Shown: in pieces, positions 1-11,591 of the stretch
Layout of the letters: every line of letters starts with the position of its first letter
Numbering within the stretch: the first letter of the stretch is position 1
Assembly: GCA_031841125.1 (NCBI GenBank)
Contig: CM063114.1
Location: forward strand, 46,211,574 to 46,275,573
Reading direction: 5' to 3'
DNA from: Acanthococcus lagerstroemiae
Taxonomy: Eukaryota > Arthropoda > Insecta > Hemiptera > Eriococcidae
Length of the DNA stretch: 64,000 bases
Translations under genes and position numbers: made by a program
Notes under the pieces: generated by a model
What the model saw: the letters and a program-made list of their open reading frames with translations, nothing else
What the model was told of the DNA's origin: nothing
Databases searched by the model: none

Positions 1-640
1 GTGTCTCCACGCGTCGTACTCCAATAAGTTGTGTCACGGATCATTATTTCCCTTTGCACGCAATGTGAACATTCGCTTCCCGGTAGCTTTCCTGTGGTGA
101 ACAGGTACTTAGTGAAGCATCCATATCCGGTTATTACCTGAACCAGGTGAAAATTCAGTTGGCTATAGCTTCGGTTCGTCGGCCCATCAAGGTTGCGTAT
201 TCGCGTTTGGGTCCACTGTCCGGCTATGGCCAGGGACAGGCGTTCTGTCCATTTTTCAGATGATGATCGCCTGATCTCATGCGCGGTCCTTTTGGCTTCT
301 CGCTTCATCTTGGCCTTCTTTCTGGCCTTGTACGTTTCCAATAGTGACTCTGCCGTTAGGTCGATCGGCATCGTACGTGCTGATATGCAAACTACCTCCT
401 TTGATACAGTGCGGTAGGCGTGGACACTATAGAGCTTTGCGATGGATCTTTGTCATCTCTGCCCGACGGTGTCTGTGGACTGGAGCTCTGTTTAGGAGAA
501 CTAGTGTTGGGACATTCATCAACCCACTGCTCCGCTTCTCTCGGTTCTCCCAGGTCCTTCATAGGCCCGCTCAGGACAGCCACCTTTTGGCCTGCATGTG
601 CTTGCAGAAGTTCAGCATCCCACTGAACTACAACTCCGTG
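1..640 (-). pseudogene. R1-like LINE, 3' part of ORF2 (broken, cut by window edge)
   Basis: The minus strand carries the C-terminal part of an R1-group reverse transcriptase polyprotein. Around 520-410 it reads VLLNRAPV and then AYRTVSKEVV, which match the post-RT block that in R1 elements reads like SVLLYGAPVW and AYRTVS. Around 400-260 follows a lysine/arginine-rich stretch (LLETYKARKKAKMKREAKR). At about 150-60 it reads GYGCFTKYL and a CSHC pair, the usual C-terminal cysteine block. The blocks lie in more than one frame, so the copy is dead. The element runs off the left edge of the window, so its 3' end is not seen. A related copy lies at 37.6-39.1 kb. The family call rests on motifs known from R1/Jockey-group LINEs; the exact clade is an inference. 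Confidence 0.7.
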
Positions 641-742
641 TTTGAGGGTTGTACACAGCCTATGGGGGACGTTTAGTATAGTGCGACGTCTTAATTTGTA
701 AGTTGAGAGCCAGTGCCGCTGGACCCGGGGACGAGAATGCAC

Positions 743-1478
743 GTGTCATCCCCCTTCACTACGCCCCTGGTTTCTTAATCATTAACTGCAACTGTTGCCC
801 TCATTATTCCTTGATGTAAATAATACTTTTTCTAATATGTTTATTTTCTATTTTTGTTTACAGGTAAGTTCTGCAAAACTATATACAGACAAGTTAGTTA
901 ATAATGGTAGTGTATTGTCCTCTCGTATCCGAATTTGAGTGCCAAACTGAGAATCGACTTCACGTTGGTGGTGAGTTATTAAATAAATAGAGGTACTGGA
1001 GAAAAATTTCAAGATAGCTAATTTGTTGATATTTCAGTCGACGGACTACCACAAAAAAAAAAAAAAAATGAAACCACTTCCAATGAAAATCTGGGGAGCC
1101 AAAACCTTAATATGGGCCTTATTTAGACTCCCCTATCTTATTGGTGAACCTACATATGTAAAACAATTTTTGAAAAGATGGAACCTATTAATTCAATTTT
1201 GAAAATTGTACCCATACAAGAAGACCTTTATCGAAAAGGGTTGTAATTCTCGTAATAACATTAATATTCATACTGACTTGGAAAAAATTAGACCATATTG
1301 CACTATTATAAGCACCGTAGGCTAGTTTTCTTGTTTTTACCTGCCCGTTTTCTTATCTCTTACACTTGGACTACCGTAATCTTTGTATTTGTGTATACAC
1401 TCAGTTACGGTTACACTTCAAATCTGATGAAGACAAGAGAGTTAATCGTTGTGTTCTTATCTTAATGAATAATAAAAA
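743..1478. other. Unassigned AT-rich stretch, possible retroelement 3' region
   Basis: No gene is recognisable. A 15-base A run interrupts the sequence at about 1053. The last 60 bases contain CTGATGA followed by an AATAAA signal and then a TGAC tandem tail, which suggests the 3' end of a retroelement, but no protein motif supports a family. Confidence 0.4.
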
Positions 1479-1493
1479 TGACTGACTGACTGA
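1479..1493 (+). repeat. (TGAC)n tail next to AATAAA
   Basis: Almost four tandem copies of TGAC start a few bases after AATAAA (1471-1476). Short tandem tails of this kind are typical of LINE 3' ends. No matching coding block is visible just upstream, so the parent element is unknown. Confidence 0.5.
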
Positions 1494-2009
1494 ATCAACA
1501 CTTCATTCGCTGCGAGTACCACACTCCTTGTATCTGCCTGTATTCCCTTGCGAGCATCACGTTCCTTGTACCAGCCTGCGAGCACTCCGCTCTGCTAGTG
1601 CATTATCTTGCAGACGAGTCCGCAACCACGGGAGAGCATTTTCGTGTCTGCTTCGCGGACTGCGCCGACATGAGTATGTCGTCATCCGTTACGCTCCGCA
1701 GAGCACGTTGCGCTCCATATTTTCGGCGCGCTCATTTTTCTGGACGCTACGTCGTTGGAGGATTTTGTCAGTAGAAACCCAGCAAGGACGAACCGTCATA
1801 AAAAAAATAAAGGAAATGATCACCAAACAGTTGGTAGTAATTTAAAAATGAACTAACTACTGTCATATAGGGGTCTCGCAGCAGAACCCCATCACTCAGA
1901 AAGCATGGTAGGCGAGGGTGAGTATACCAGTATTCTTGTAGGCGCCCAAACTGTCCAGAAAAGGGAAAAAACAAAAGGAAAACTTACGAACATTAAACAT
2001 TTGATTATG
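1494..2009. other. Unassigned sequence before the RTE copy
   Basis: A moderately GC-rich block (1500-1770) with a 105-codon frame that matches nothing I recognise, followed by A-rich sequence that leads into the RTE endonuclease. Part of it may be the RTE 5' leader. Confidence 0.35.
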
Positions 2010-4925
2010 GCACTTTAAATGTAAGAACATTGAAAAATCAAGAAAATCTTATCAAATTGGAAAATGTTTTCTTCTAATCCAAATTAGCTGTGCTAGGTAT
2101 GTCGGAAGTTTGCAGGGAATGAGAAAGAATTATAATTACACGAAAAGGAAACATATTTCACTACATAGGAGAGAAAGGCGGCCAAAAGAGGCGGGATTTT
2201 TAGTTAACCGTAAATACAGAAATAATTGGAAAAATTGGGGGGATTTCAGACAGAATCACACAATTACAAATTGAAGTAAATTAGAATCTTATAACATGTA
2301 TTCAAATATATGCCCCTATCCTAACTGCTAAGGAAGAAGAAGTCACGAAATTCTACGAGGACGTAGAGGAAATAATCAGAGAAAATGAAACAGCAAATAG
2401 GATAACAAATCTTATAATAATGGGCGATTGGAACAGTCAAGTCGGTCAAAAAAAGAAAGAGGTAAATAATATAATGGGCAATTCCGGGTACGGGGAGAGA
2501 TACAAACATGGGTGGGAAATTATAAGATTTTGCCAAGAACATAATTTTAAAATTGTAAACAGCTTTTTCAAAAAAAGAATAAATAAAAGGTGGCCATGGC
2601 TATCCCCGAATCAAAAATATAAAACACTGATGGATTACGCTGTAACACCAAGGGAAAATAACATGATTTACGATCATAATTTCGATGAAAATTTCAAATT
2701 CCATTCTGATCATCGTATATTACTGATGAACATAAGACTAAAAGAGAGATACAAACCTTCCAAAAAATATCTAAACATCTCGAGTTACATAAACCCTCAT
2801 AAATATTCAAATGAAGTACTGAAGGAACTGGAAAGAAATAATATGGAAGACCAATTACAACCTAAGTGGAGACATTGACAAGACCTACAATCAAATTACC
2901 AAATCAATAAAAACAGCAACAAAAGAAGCGAAAGAAGAAAAGAAAGAAAATATTGGGAGGGGAACTAAAGAAATAACGATCTGAAAAAAGACATTAGAAT
3001 ATTACAAATGAGAAGAGCTGCATTGCTAAAAATTAATAGAAAAGAAAAAAAAAGAAGACAAAATTGAATTAAATGTAGTTTCAAAAACCATTAGGAGCAA
3101 AATTAGAGGAAAAGAGAATGTACAGTGAAAAGAAATTATTGGGAAAATCCTCGAAGGTAATAAAAATATCAGAAACATGAAAAAGAAGCTCAGCATAGGA
3201 ACCCAGTAGGCCACATACTTCGTAAACAAAGAAGGGGAAAGAATTTACGACAGGAGAGGAATTAACGAGACAATCACAAACTGTCACAAGAAATTATACG
3301 AAGAAAAGGAAGAAGTGGATTATGAGGAAAAAATAAACAGCGAAGATCCAAAAAATACGGAGAAGGAACTCAAATTTCTAACTGAAGAAGTAATAACAGC
3401 AATCAATAAATTAAAACCAAACAAAAGCCCAGGACACGATGAAATAAAGAATGAACATATTAAATGGGAGAGGGGGAGGAAAATGGCCAGAACACTCACG
3501 AAGTTTTTAAACATCATTTTGGAAAATGGAAAAGTACCCATATATATATTGGAAATACTCGAATTTAATAACACTATTTAAGAAAGGAGATAGACCCAAA
3601 ATCGAAAATTACCGCCCCATAACCTTAAGTCCTATAATAGCAAAAATATTTTTGAAATTGCTGGAAACAAGAATCCGAGCAATGTTATCATACCAACAGT
3701 CTATAAATTAAGCAAGATTTAAGAAATCATTCTCAACCCTGGACCATTTACAGGCCATGAATCAAACTATAGAAAATAGCTTCTAGAATATAAAATTGAA
3801 CTATATATTGCGCTAATTGATTATAATAAAGCCTTATAGATTCCTCAAGCACCATATTTCATGTTCTCAGCATCGGAAAACCAAGGTATTCCCCAAAATT
3901 TCATACAGTTAATAAAAGAAATATACAAAGGGCTAAAAGCAAAGATAATAACAGACGTCGAGGGAAAATACTTCGATATACGCAAAGGAGTCAAGCAAGG
4001 GGACCGTTCAATACTGCTCTCGAAGAAATATTCAGGAAAATAAATTGGAAAGGAAAGGGGATAAAAGTTAATGGGAAATACATGTCAAACCTGAGGTTTG
4101 CAGACGATGTAGCCCTTTTTGCCAACACAAAAAAAGAATTGATAAAAATGATAGACGAAATGAAAGAATTCGAAAATGAAGCGGGACTGACAATGAATAT
4201 AGAAAAAAATTGAAATTTTGACCAACTCAGAAGACTTGAAACAAATCGTAACGAAGGACAATCTAAGAATAGACGTAGTAAAAGAAGCAATCATACCTTG
4301 GGCAATCAATACCTTTTGAAAATCGCACGGAGAAAGAAATAAACGAAAGAATTACAAAGGCGTGGTCTAAGTACTGGTCTCTTAAAAATATTTTTAAAGA
4401 CTCCTTCACCTCCTCGCGAAAGAGTGAAATTTGCAATGTGTGTGTACTCCCAACTGTAATATATGGATGCCACACATGGTCACTAAATCAAAAATTTTTG
4501 GATAAAATAAAAGCTACACAGAACGCAACGAAATATCAATTTTGGGTATAAAAAGAAAAGATCACAGAATTTATCAAAAAGAAATAGAGAAATAATCAAG
4601 ATGGAGTGAGAACTATAATGAGGCTAAAATGGGGATGGGCAGGGCACATTTCAAGATTAAAAAATGAAAGATGGACATATTCTAGAATCTTTTGGTAACC
4701 TTCAGAACACGAAAGAAACCGGGGACACCAAAAAATAAGATGGACGGATGATATAAATAGATTCCTTGATAGTCAAAATTTTCAAATAACTGCCATCCAT
4801 AAACAAGATTGGGAGCGCCTACAGGAACGCGATGCTCTCTATAGGCCGGGAGAGGCGTGAGCCCTATAATCATAGATAGTATGTTTATGTTACAACGGTT
4901 CCCAATAAAGGATATTGAATTGAAT
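2010..4925 (+). pseudogene. RTE-clade LINE, near full length, many frameshifts and stops
   Basis: RTE elements encode an APE-type endonuclease followed by a reverse transcriptase that copies the RNA at the nicked target. Here the endonuclease begins near 2010 (GTLNVRTL), continues with MGDWNSQVG at about 2420 and ends with the catalytic HSDHR block at about 2700. The RT then follows: KLKPNKSPGHD (3410), NYRPITLSPI (3610), LIDYNKAL (3815), GVKQGD (3987) and the catalytic FADD in LRFADDVALFA (about 4093). The C-terminal tail reads WGWAGHISRL at about 4630 and ends with EALYRPG-type sequence near 4850. The order and the length of about 2.9 kb match a whole RTE ORF. At least eight stops or frame changes break it, and no start codon is obvious. 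The end carries a short TTGAA repeat after CAATAAAGG. No target duplication was found. Confidence 0.85.
4912..4925 (+). repeat. RTE 3' tail, short (TTGAA) repeat
   Basis: The RTE copy ends in ATTGAATTGAA, just after AATAAA-like sequence. RTE elements usually end in short tandem repeats rather than a long poly-A. The same pentamer forms a pure array at 58325-58357. Confidence 0.55.
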
Positions 4926-5099
4926 GGCTCGTAATCGATGTGAACCTAATAGCTTAAATATATATACATAAATATTGGGTAGGAAAAAATTGAGGAGGTA
5001 AGCGGATTTTGTTATTTATGGAGTAAAATAACAAAATATGGAAGGAGCAATAGGGATATTGGTAGTAGAATAGCACAATCCAAATTAGCTGTTTTTTGA
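4926..5099. other. Short unassigned spacer
   Basis: A-rich sequence between two LINE remnants; nothing recognisable. Confidence 0.4.
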
Positions 5100-5484
5100 A
5101 AAAGTAAACTTTTCAGATCAAAAATAAATAAGGAAATCAAAAAATTCTTCTTGAAAACTTATGTTTGAAGTGTACCTTTGTATGGATGTGAAACTTTGAC
5201 CATAGGAAAACCAGAGAAGGATCGAAGCTTTTGAGATGTGTTGATATAGGCGGATACTTAGCATTAAATGGACGGATAAGGTAAGAAATGAGGAAGTACT
5301 TGACAGAGTAGGAGGTAAAATGGATATTTGGAATTGTCTGAAGAGAAGGAGAGATAAACTAACAGGGCATAACAGGAATAATATCACTGCTGCTAGAAGG
5401 AAGAATGGAAGGAAAGAATTGGGTAGGTCGTCAAAGATTCCAGTATGTTTAGCAGATAATCAAAGATGTCAAATGTAAGTGTTA
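5100..5484 (+). pseudogene. LINE ORF2 C-terminal part, first half (split by hAT-A)
   Basis: The plus strand reads KKFFLKTYV, SVPLYGCETLTI, a short W-D region, KERIG and then KDVKCKCY. These are the blocks downstream of the reverse transcriptase in RTE/L2-like LINEs (KTYVWSVLLYGCETWTI, then GKN.GR). Several stops and at least one frameshift are present. Coding homology stops abruptly at 5484 and resumes at 8381 with KLTQDREKWRASSNW, the normal end of such a protein. The two halves are therefore one old LINE split by a later insertion. Confidence 0.7.
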
Positions 5485-5730
5485 CAGGGTGTCTACCAGG
5501 TTATGTAAGTCATATAAGTCGTATAAAGTCATATAAAGTAATATTTTTTCCCTCTGAAGTCATACAAATTTCTTTTAAACAGTGTGACTGAAAAATTAAC
5601 ACGCTACTTCCTTCCAGATTTTTTTTTTCATTCATATTCTAATACTTTACATTACAGCGCACTCAGCATTGTTATTAATTGTTCATATTTTGGGATGCAT
5701 GTCTTCTACCTGACCATATCCCAGTCAGTA

Positions 5731-6530
5731 TTGGGACGAATCATCTAAAAAAATGATTCGACTCTCGAATCACGAATCATTTTGAATTTTCACGATTCAA
5801 ATCTCTTCGAATCAGAAACCTTACAAATACGCAAAAATATGATTCGAATGGCGAATCGCGAATAAATTCCACGATTCACGATTCAAATCACAATTTTCGA
5901 ATCACGAATCAATTTTTTTTTTCAATTTTCTAAGTACGTTTGCTGAACTGATGATTTTGAGTTTTATCATTACATTCATCTTCATCACAGCTTGACTGAC
6001 TATAAGCAGGATCATCGATGGTTTCTTCAAGAATTCTGTAGTGATTGTTTATGTTCAAAATTAAAATTCTAATCTTCGCTATGGAAATCCTTGGCCTATA
6101 GGCGGCATATTTTATTTTATTATTTTCCAATTCATTTTTTTTTTTTTTTTAGCCTTGAGGCCCAGATTAGGTGCACAGATCATACTTTCACTGATCACAG
6201 AATACCACAGTTCATATTTGTGACCTGTCAAAAGAAAAGATCTTACTGACATCGAACTTACAAAAAAAGAGCCCTTAATGACATACACCTAAGGTTTTTT
6301 TTCTTAGAACAGTTCGATAGTACTGAGGGCTTTTTTCTTGTGACACGTCATATTTCACAGAAACACAGAAAACAATTAGAAAGCAAATAAAATCAAATGC
6401 CAGAAGCCAAAACCAAAATCGAAATATTGAAAACAAAATCCATAAAGTCAAAAAAAAAAAAAGATTCGAATCGTGAATCACTCCCATTGTTTCGAATCAC
6501 GAATCAATGATATGCGATTCGAATCACCAA
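5731..6530. repeat. GATTCG-repeat block inside hAT-A (possible nested element)
   Basis: Degenerate copies of TTCGAATCACGAATCA, in both orientations, cluster at 5731-5915 and again at 6462-6525. About 550 bp without the motif lies between the clusters. Clusters at both ends of an 800-bp block look like subterminal repeats of a further nested transposon. I found no convincing terminal inverted repeat or target duplication, so the borders are approximate. Confidence 0.5.
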
Positions 6531-6705
6531 ATTACTAATTGTGATGTGGGAGAAGAATGTTAATAGTTTGTTGTGAGTATAGTTACCTAAAATAATGTTG
6601 TGATAATGGGAGGAGCCAAAAATGAATTATATTAAATTTATTTCAAGTATTTGGGTAGGTTTTTTATTTTTCTTTCATTTCTGTTTATGTTTCTAAAGAA
6701 TTATA

Positions 6706-6713
6706 GTGAGAAT
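6706..6713. repeat. Target-site duplication of hAT-B, left copy
   Basis: GTGAGAAT, identical to 7901-7908 on the other side of the element. Eight bases is the hallmark length for hAT insertions. Confidence 0.9.
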
Positions 6714-7291
6714 CAGGGTTTGGAAGTCAGCCGGCAGCCGATAACTGTAAGTCGAAAGTCGATGAATAGCTTGTAAACAAAGCCGAAAGTCGATAGCTTC
6801 AGCCAATACTGTAAAAGCCAAAAGCTGTCAGCATGAGCCATATTCTACCGGCTTCTCATTCGGCTTTTGTGCTTTGGGGGGTGTCTCTGAATTAATCTAC
6901 AAAGGACCAAAAACCCCTATCATTTTAGGTTCCTTCCTCCTGAACTTATTTTAGTAGATAGGGTCCTTTTCTTATAATTATTGTTAGAGTTGTCAAAAAT
7001 ATGCCTAAAAAACAGGTGAAATATACGCATATTTTATGCTTTTTTTGTCGCTAAATATGCCAAAAATATTCTCAAAAAGCCGAAATATTCTAAAATATGC
7101 TACTCTAATATTGGTATAATTTTGGAGGGGGAAATGAGTAGATTACAACGGCAACATTGTTTCAGGGAGTTTCCCTGCTGGCGCGACAAACAACGAAATA
7201 ACATTGAACCAAACAATGTTGCCACGACCGATAACTTTCATTTTCTCCAACGTTTACGACTCACCAGTGCTGTTATTTACAGTAAAGTGAA

Positions 7292-7332
7292 AAAAAAAAT
7301 AATAATAATAATAATAATAAATAAATAAATAC
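7292..7332 (+). repeat. (AAT)n/(AAAT)n microsatellite
   Basis: AATAATAAT repeats followed by AAATAAATAAAT, inside hAT-C. Low-complexity expansion only. Confidence 0.8.
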
Positions 7333-7451
7333 GACATAGTGTAGTTGTGGTTGTTCAATATGTCCAAAAATGCAAAAGTTTAGAGAATTTGATAAAAATA
7401 TTCTCCAAATATGCCCAAGAAAAAACCCACCAAACATGCAATTATGTCGAA

Positions 7452-7565
7452 ATATGGTGTGGTGGGACGTATGGCGATGCACGCATGCCAAAGTGGCCCC
7501 TGAGACACCGCACCCCGGCACCGGAAACTACCCTTTCGGGCATCGCATCAGTACCGAGGGGCATC
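7452..7565 (-). mobile_element. SINE 3' fragment inside hAT-C
   Basis: About 55 bases here (CGATGCACGCATGCCAAAG and following, up to ACACCGCACCCC) match the 3' part of the SINE at 20845-21140 at roughly three quarters identity. A tRNA-like head is not present here. It is either a truncated SINE insertion or a module shared by the two elements. Confidence 0.5.
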
Positions 7566-7900
7566 AGTACCGTCGAAATATGCAAAAATATACAATTTTA
7601 AATGGGGCTTATTTTATTCAGAATTTTAAGTTTCGCAAAAATATCTCCAAAATGCTCAACTTGCTTCACAGAGGAAAAATATTCCAAGGTAGACTTTTGA
7701 CAGCCTTAATTATTACTGACTGACAGAAAAATTCTGGAAAGCCGATAGCCAAAAGCTATAGAATTTTTCTGACTTTAGCTAAAAGTTGCAAGCTTTAGCC
7801 GAATCAGCGACAGCCGATAGCCGATAGCTGTAGCTATATTTTTCAAGGTCATAAGCAATAGCCGAAAGCCTAAGCTGTATAATATGGCTTTCAAACCGTG

Positions 7901-7908
7901 GTGAGAAT
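7901..7908. repeat. Target-site duplication of hAT-B, right copy
   Basis: GTGAGAAT, identical to 6706-6713. Confidence 0.9.
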
Positions 7909-8380
7909 ATGAGGTTTACCATATTGGAAATATATTCTGAGCCATTTGTGATAATTTAATAATAATTTTGTTACTTCGGTTGTTGGTTAGGTTAAAAGTC
8001 GAATTAGATATTCTTATCATTAACTATTATTACTATTTTAGGTATTATATTCAGTTCTCTATTCTTTTGTTGAAAAAATCTAAAATACGTATTTACCACT
8101 AGGTATTTTGCCATTTCCGATTAATTTTTGTACCTACTGTTTTTTGATTCAATGTGGAAAGAATACAAAATATGAAGGTAATTTTGTGCCAAATTAATGG
8201 AAAGAGTGAGCAGTTCTAGGTAAAACCATAGCGAACTGAGTGGCGAAATTCTATTCTTTCTTCTGAAGAAAAATCTCTGTGTAAGCTGTCTTACTTTTCA
8301 ATGAAAAAAATTTTTCTTTGAGGTCGTATAAAGGTCATAGAAAGTCATATTTTTAATTTTCCATTCTGGTAGACGCCCTG

Positions 8381-8470
8381 CGTTATTACGTGAAAGAAAA
8401 CTCACTCAAGATAGGGAGAAATGGAGAGCTTCATCAAACTGGTCGTAAGACTGGTAACCTTATCATCATC
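8381..8470 (+). pseudogene. LINE ORF2 C-terminus, second half (after hAT-A)
   Basis: The plus strand reads ALLRERKLTQDREKWRASSN and then stops near a CATCATCATCA run. Sequences of the form DR..WR close the ORF2 of many RTE/L2-like LINEs. It continues the frame that ends at 5484. The short CATCAT run is probably the LINE 3' tail. Confidence 0.65.
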
Positions 8471-9711
8471 ATCAACAGAGAGAGCCCAATTCTACGCGAT
8501 ATCCAGTCACAAGAGAGGAAATGGATATGGGTACAGTTCCTCCTTTATTTTCTGTATTGTAACATTCGTATGACGAAACACTGGAATTCTGCAACCGGGG
8601 TGCGATACAAAATCTAAACCTAATTACATTCCGTATAAACAGCGAATGAAACATGTACCGTGAAAAAAATCGAGCTTTACGTAATTAGAGGCCCCCACAG
8701 ACGTGAAAAGCCGATTATGTACAATAACAATATAATAATAGGAATACGTGTCAGGCGTACAAGGAAATTAACAGCCTCATCGGTGTTGGAATTCGAACAC
8801 GGGACGGGGCATTCTGATAATGTGATCCATCCGTGACATAATTTTGACTTTTTTAAAGCTTCGTCGCCGTGTATTCAACAATACGTTTCGAAACAGGATG
8901 AAAAAAACTCTGCCGTCTGAAAAAAATGCTAAAAAGCTTTTAGCTGCAAAAAAGTAATTTTCCGTTTCCCGGGCTTTTCATATATACGTGATTTCGTATA
9001 AACGGTTTTCGTTTTTCGTTGTTGTTTTTTTCTTTTGTATTTCGTTCTGTCCGAGCCGTAACAAAAAAATAATAAATCACGGGTGATTTAGAACGGGTTG
9101 GATTTTTTTTTTTTTAGACTTTCAATATCGGAATTATTTTATTCACATTTTAAGCTCCTGCGATGGAGAGGGAGACAGGAAAGTAACTATGCATCTGCTC
9201 GACTTTAATAGACCCTCGTTGATTTATTTTCATTTGTTTTTAAATGTTCGTTGAGGGAGAAAAGGAAGACGTCGAAACGATATTTCTCCGGCTTGGCCCG
9301 AGCAGCGCGGAGCCAATGAAATAATTTCTATGTTTTCTTTCGATAGCATACATCACCGGAGCTTGGCGTAAATGTTCCGTGTTATGTTAAGTTGGAGTCG
9401 GTCGTGGGATCCACAAAGGCAGCAACACGTGGTGTCTTTACGTCGTACAATTGTCATTATATTTTATCAACGAAAATGAAATAAACGAGTTGAATTATGG
9501 CTGAATTTGAGCAGAATTTCCAAATGAAATTTTATATAAATTATCCCTTGGAATGTACTGCTGAATAACGTGATAAAAGTCCTCGCCTGCCCGACGTATA
9601 CATGTCCCTCAGTGTGGCGCAACGCCTCCCAGAATTATTTTCCCGCATTATTCTGGAAAACTAAACGTTTCAGGGTAATAACAGCTCAGTAATAAATGTT
9701 CTAATTGAAAT
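8471..9711. other. Unassigned, no gene seen
   Basis: Mixed-composition sequence with several homopolymer runs (for example T at 9104-9115). I see no transposon ends and no ORF above 70 codons with a family motif. It could be host intergenic or intronic DNA. Confidence 0.4.
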
Positions 9712-11235
9712 TCTTCTTCTTCTAGCCCGTCAATTCCGACTTTAGCTGGTCAACCTTCTCAACGTATGTGTGTCTTGATATGTGAGATTTGTTCAATCTT
9801 GGATGTGAGTTTCCTTTCACAAGTAGCACAATAGTGTTCAGTTGGTTCAATGTTTGATTGGTGTCGAGCAGTTAATCCTCTTCCTCTGGCCTTTCCGATC
9901 ATTGACTTTGAGTTGTCAGCTAGTTGTTAGATTTGTTTTCTTGAGCAGCGCCATCGTTTAATCTTTGCACCTTTTCTTTTGCCCACCTGAGCTCTTTTTT
10001 CTGTGAGCTATGTAGTTCTCCAAAGAAAACAACCTTAGGGAACTCTATATCATCCATACAGCAGACATGTCTGAACCATCTGACCTGATAACGTAAGTTG
10101 GCTGGTGTTTGGCAGTCTCAGAACTTCTTTGTTCGAAATGAAACTGTCCTATCTTACTCTCAATATCTTTCTGAGTTCCCATTAATGGGTCTTCTCTAGT
10201 TGCTTAATTTGTTTTCGGCATAGAGTCCACATTTCACTGGTATTGAGAAGAGTTGAGATGACAACAGTTCTGTGTATCGCAATTTGGGCTGACATGGATA
10301 TGTCATGATTGCGAAAGATTCTTTGCCCCAGTTTGTAGAGGCTCCTATGCAATTTGGATTCTTCTCTGAATTTCAGCGTCCATGATTAGCTGCTTTGTTA
10401 CAGTATTCTCAAGGTAGCAGAAGGAGGATACGTTTTCCCGTGTGTCTTGGTCAACGGCAAATTGTGGTTCTGTTTGTGATGGCATCAGGGTCTTGGTCTT
10501 GCTAGCATTTACTTTCATCCCGAATGCAGTGTAGGCATCGTTGAAGCATATGATTGTTTTTTGAAGATGTTTTAGGGAGGCCGCAACTAGTACCCAGTCA
10601 TCAAGTTCTTGAAGCTCCAAAATACATGTTCCCTTACATTTCGCGGTTGTCTAGGCGCCGTAAATAAAATATCTTCAATTTGATACATTTACTTCTGGCT
10701 GTTAGTTTTGTGTCAACCAGGTGCAGCAATGCATTTGTGAGTGCTGTGCAGGGATGCAGGGATGTACCGATGGTGGGCGGCAACCGTAAGAAAGCTTTTA
10801 CTCAGCAGTTGGGAAAATTTACCATTTTAGTCAGCCGGACTCTACAATATGTTTGGGAAGGGGAGCTGTGACATTGACCAAGTACAGTTCTCGCTGTGTT
10901 GCCAGCCTGTAGGTCCTTAACCACCTGAAACATGTTCTGAGGGCAGCAAAACTTCTTCAGCACACTGCATAAGATGTTTCTATCTGCAGTATCGAATGCT
11001 CGTTCCAAGTCTGCAAGTGCAATAAAGAGGTCTACATACTGCTTATGGGCCTTTTCCATTAATCGGCTCGGTGTAAAGAGCATATCAGCAGACCCTCTAT
11101 CCTGTCGAAAGCCAGATGGTGGAGTTACAAGCTCAACAATATGAGAAAGACGGTTATTGAGTATTTGGGCTATCAGTTTTCGAGCAGTGACTAATAATTT
11201 ACCAACAACATGATACCACATTAGGTGCATTTTCT
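9712..11235 (-). pseudogene. LINE ORF2 with terminal Cys/His motif, 5'-truncated
   Basis: The minus strand begins near 11200 with KLIAQILNNRL, then PPSGFRQDRGSADMLFT, LADLERAFDTADR (motif A; normally D.TKAFDTV) and LKKFCCP at about 10950. After a degraded gap, 10620-10345 reads the segment that follows the catalytic motif (LDDWVLVAAS in place of YADD..L.A), AFGMKVNASKTK and YLENTVT. The tail reads STLLNTSEMWTL, GQMVQTCL and finally CATCERKLTSKIEQISH near 9760. That last block resembles the CxxC...HxxxH end of LINEs that finish with CPHCGR.C.SRIGLISH. A GAA tail follows (9712-9722 as TTC). The catalytic aspartates are lost and the copy is dead. The clade is not certain. Confidence 0.75.
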
Positions 11236-11591
11236 TCAGCCGTAGCCCTAAAACGAAAGCGGGAGACTCCATATGTATATCACTACATATTAACAGAGGC
11301 CTTATGGTAGAAAACGTAAATGTTTGATATTTTTGTAATATCATCGACTTCAGCGAACAAAAGGAATGTAAATCACATTCGGACCCCTTTCTTTACATCC
11401 TCACCTACTCATTCGTGGAATCCTCCCCTGTTCCCATTCCCTGGATACAGTATTTTGAAATCAGTGCTTTTTTGTGTTTTTATTATCTTAAATTAAGTTT
11501 TTTATTAAAAATTTTACCCCTTTCATTGGCACCCATCATCGAACTAAGATATCAGCTGGGGAAGTAGAGGGTAATGTTATAGAATTCGATT
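11236..11591. other. Unassigned spacer
   Basis: AT-rich sequence between the LINE and the palindrome; nothing recognisable. Confidence 0.4.

Larger units (their letters stand above)
6985..7708. mobile_element. hAT-C: 0.72-kb element nested in hAT-B
   Basis: The ends are TAGAGTTGTCAAAAAT and, from the right, TAAGGCTGTCAAAAGT (12 of 16 equal). Flanks ATTATTGT (6977-6984) and ATTATTAC (7709-7716) agree at 6 of 8 bases and fit a decayed hAT duplication. AAATATGCC-type motifs recur near both ends as subterminal repeats. The interior holds a TAA/TAAA microsatellite and a SINE fragment. No transposase is encoded. Confidence 0.7.
6714..7900. mobile_element. hAT-B: 1.2-kb non-autonomous hAT transposon, perfect 8-bp TSD
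   Basis: The element starts CAGGGTTTGGAAGTCAG and ends with the complement of CACGGTTTGAAAGCCA. It is flanked by perfect GTGAGAAT duplications at 6706-6713 and 7901-7908. Both ends contain many copies of an AGCCGATAGC(TTTAGCC)-like motif, the subterminal repeats that hAT transposases bind. There is no transposase ORF, so the copy depended on an enzyme supplied elsewhere. It inserted into hAT-A and itself hosts hAT-C. Confidence 0.92.
5485..8380. mobile_element. hAT-A: 2.9-kb non-autonomous DNA transposon with 15-bp TIRs
   Basis: The left end is CAGGGTGTCTACCAG and the right end is its reverse complement with one mismatch (CTGGTAGACGCCCTG). Both ends carry subterminal GTCATAT / GTCGTATAAAG repeats. 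The element sits inside a LINE coding region, which defines the borders independently. The CAGGG start and subterminal repeats fit the hAT superfamily. A clean 8-bp target duplication is not visible: the flanks AAGTGTTA and CGTTATTA agree at only 4 of 8 bases. No transposase ORF is present. It hosts a GATTCG-repeat block and a second and third transposon. A similar terminus (CAGGGCGTCTACTAG) occurs once more at 46893. Confidence 0.75.

Noticed and set aside
8760..8830. GTGTTCGAATTCC on the minus strand, like a pol III B box
   Set aside because: No A box at the right distance and no cloverleaf; not called a tRNA or SINE.
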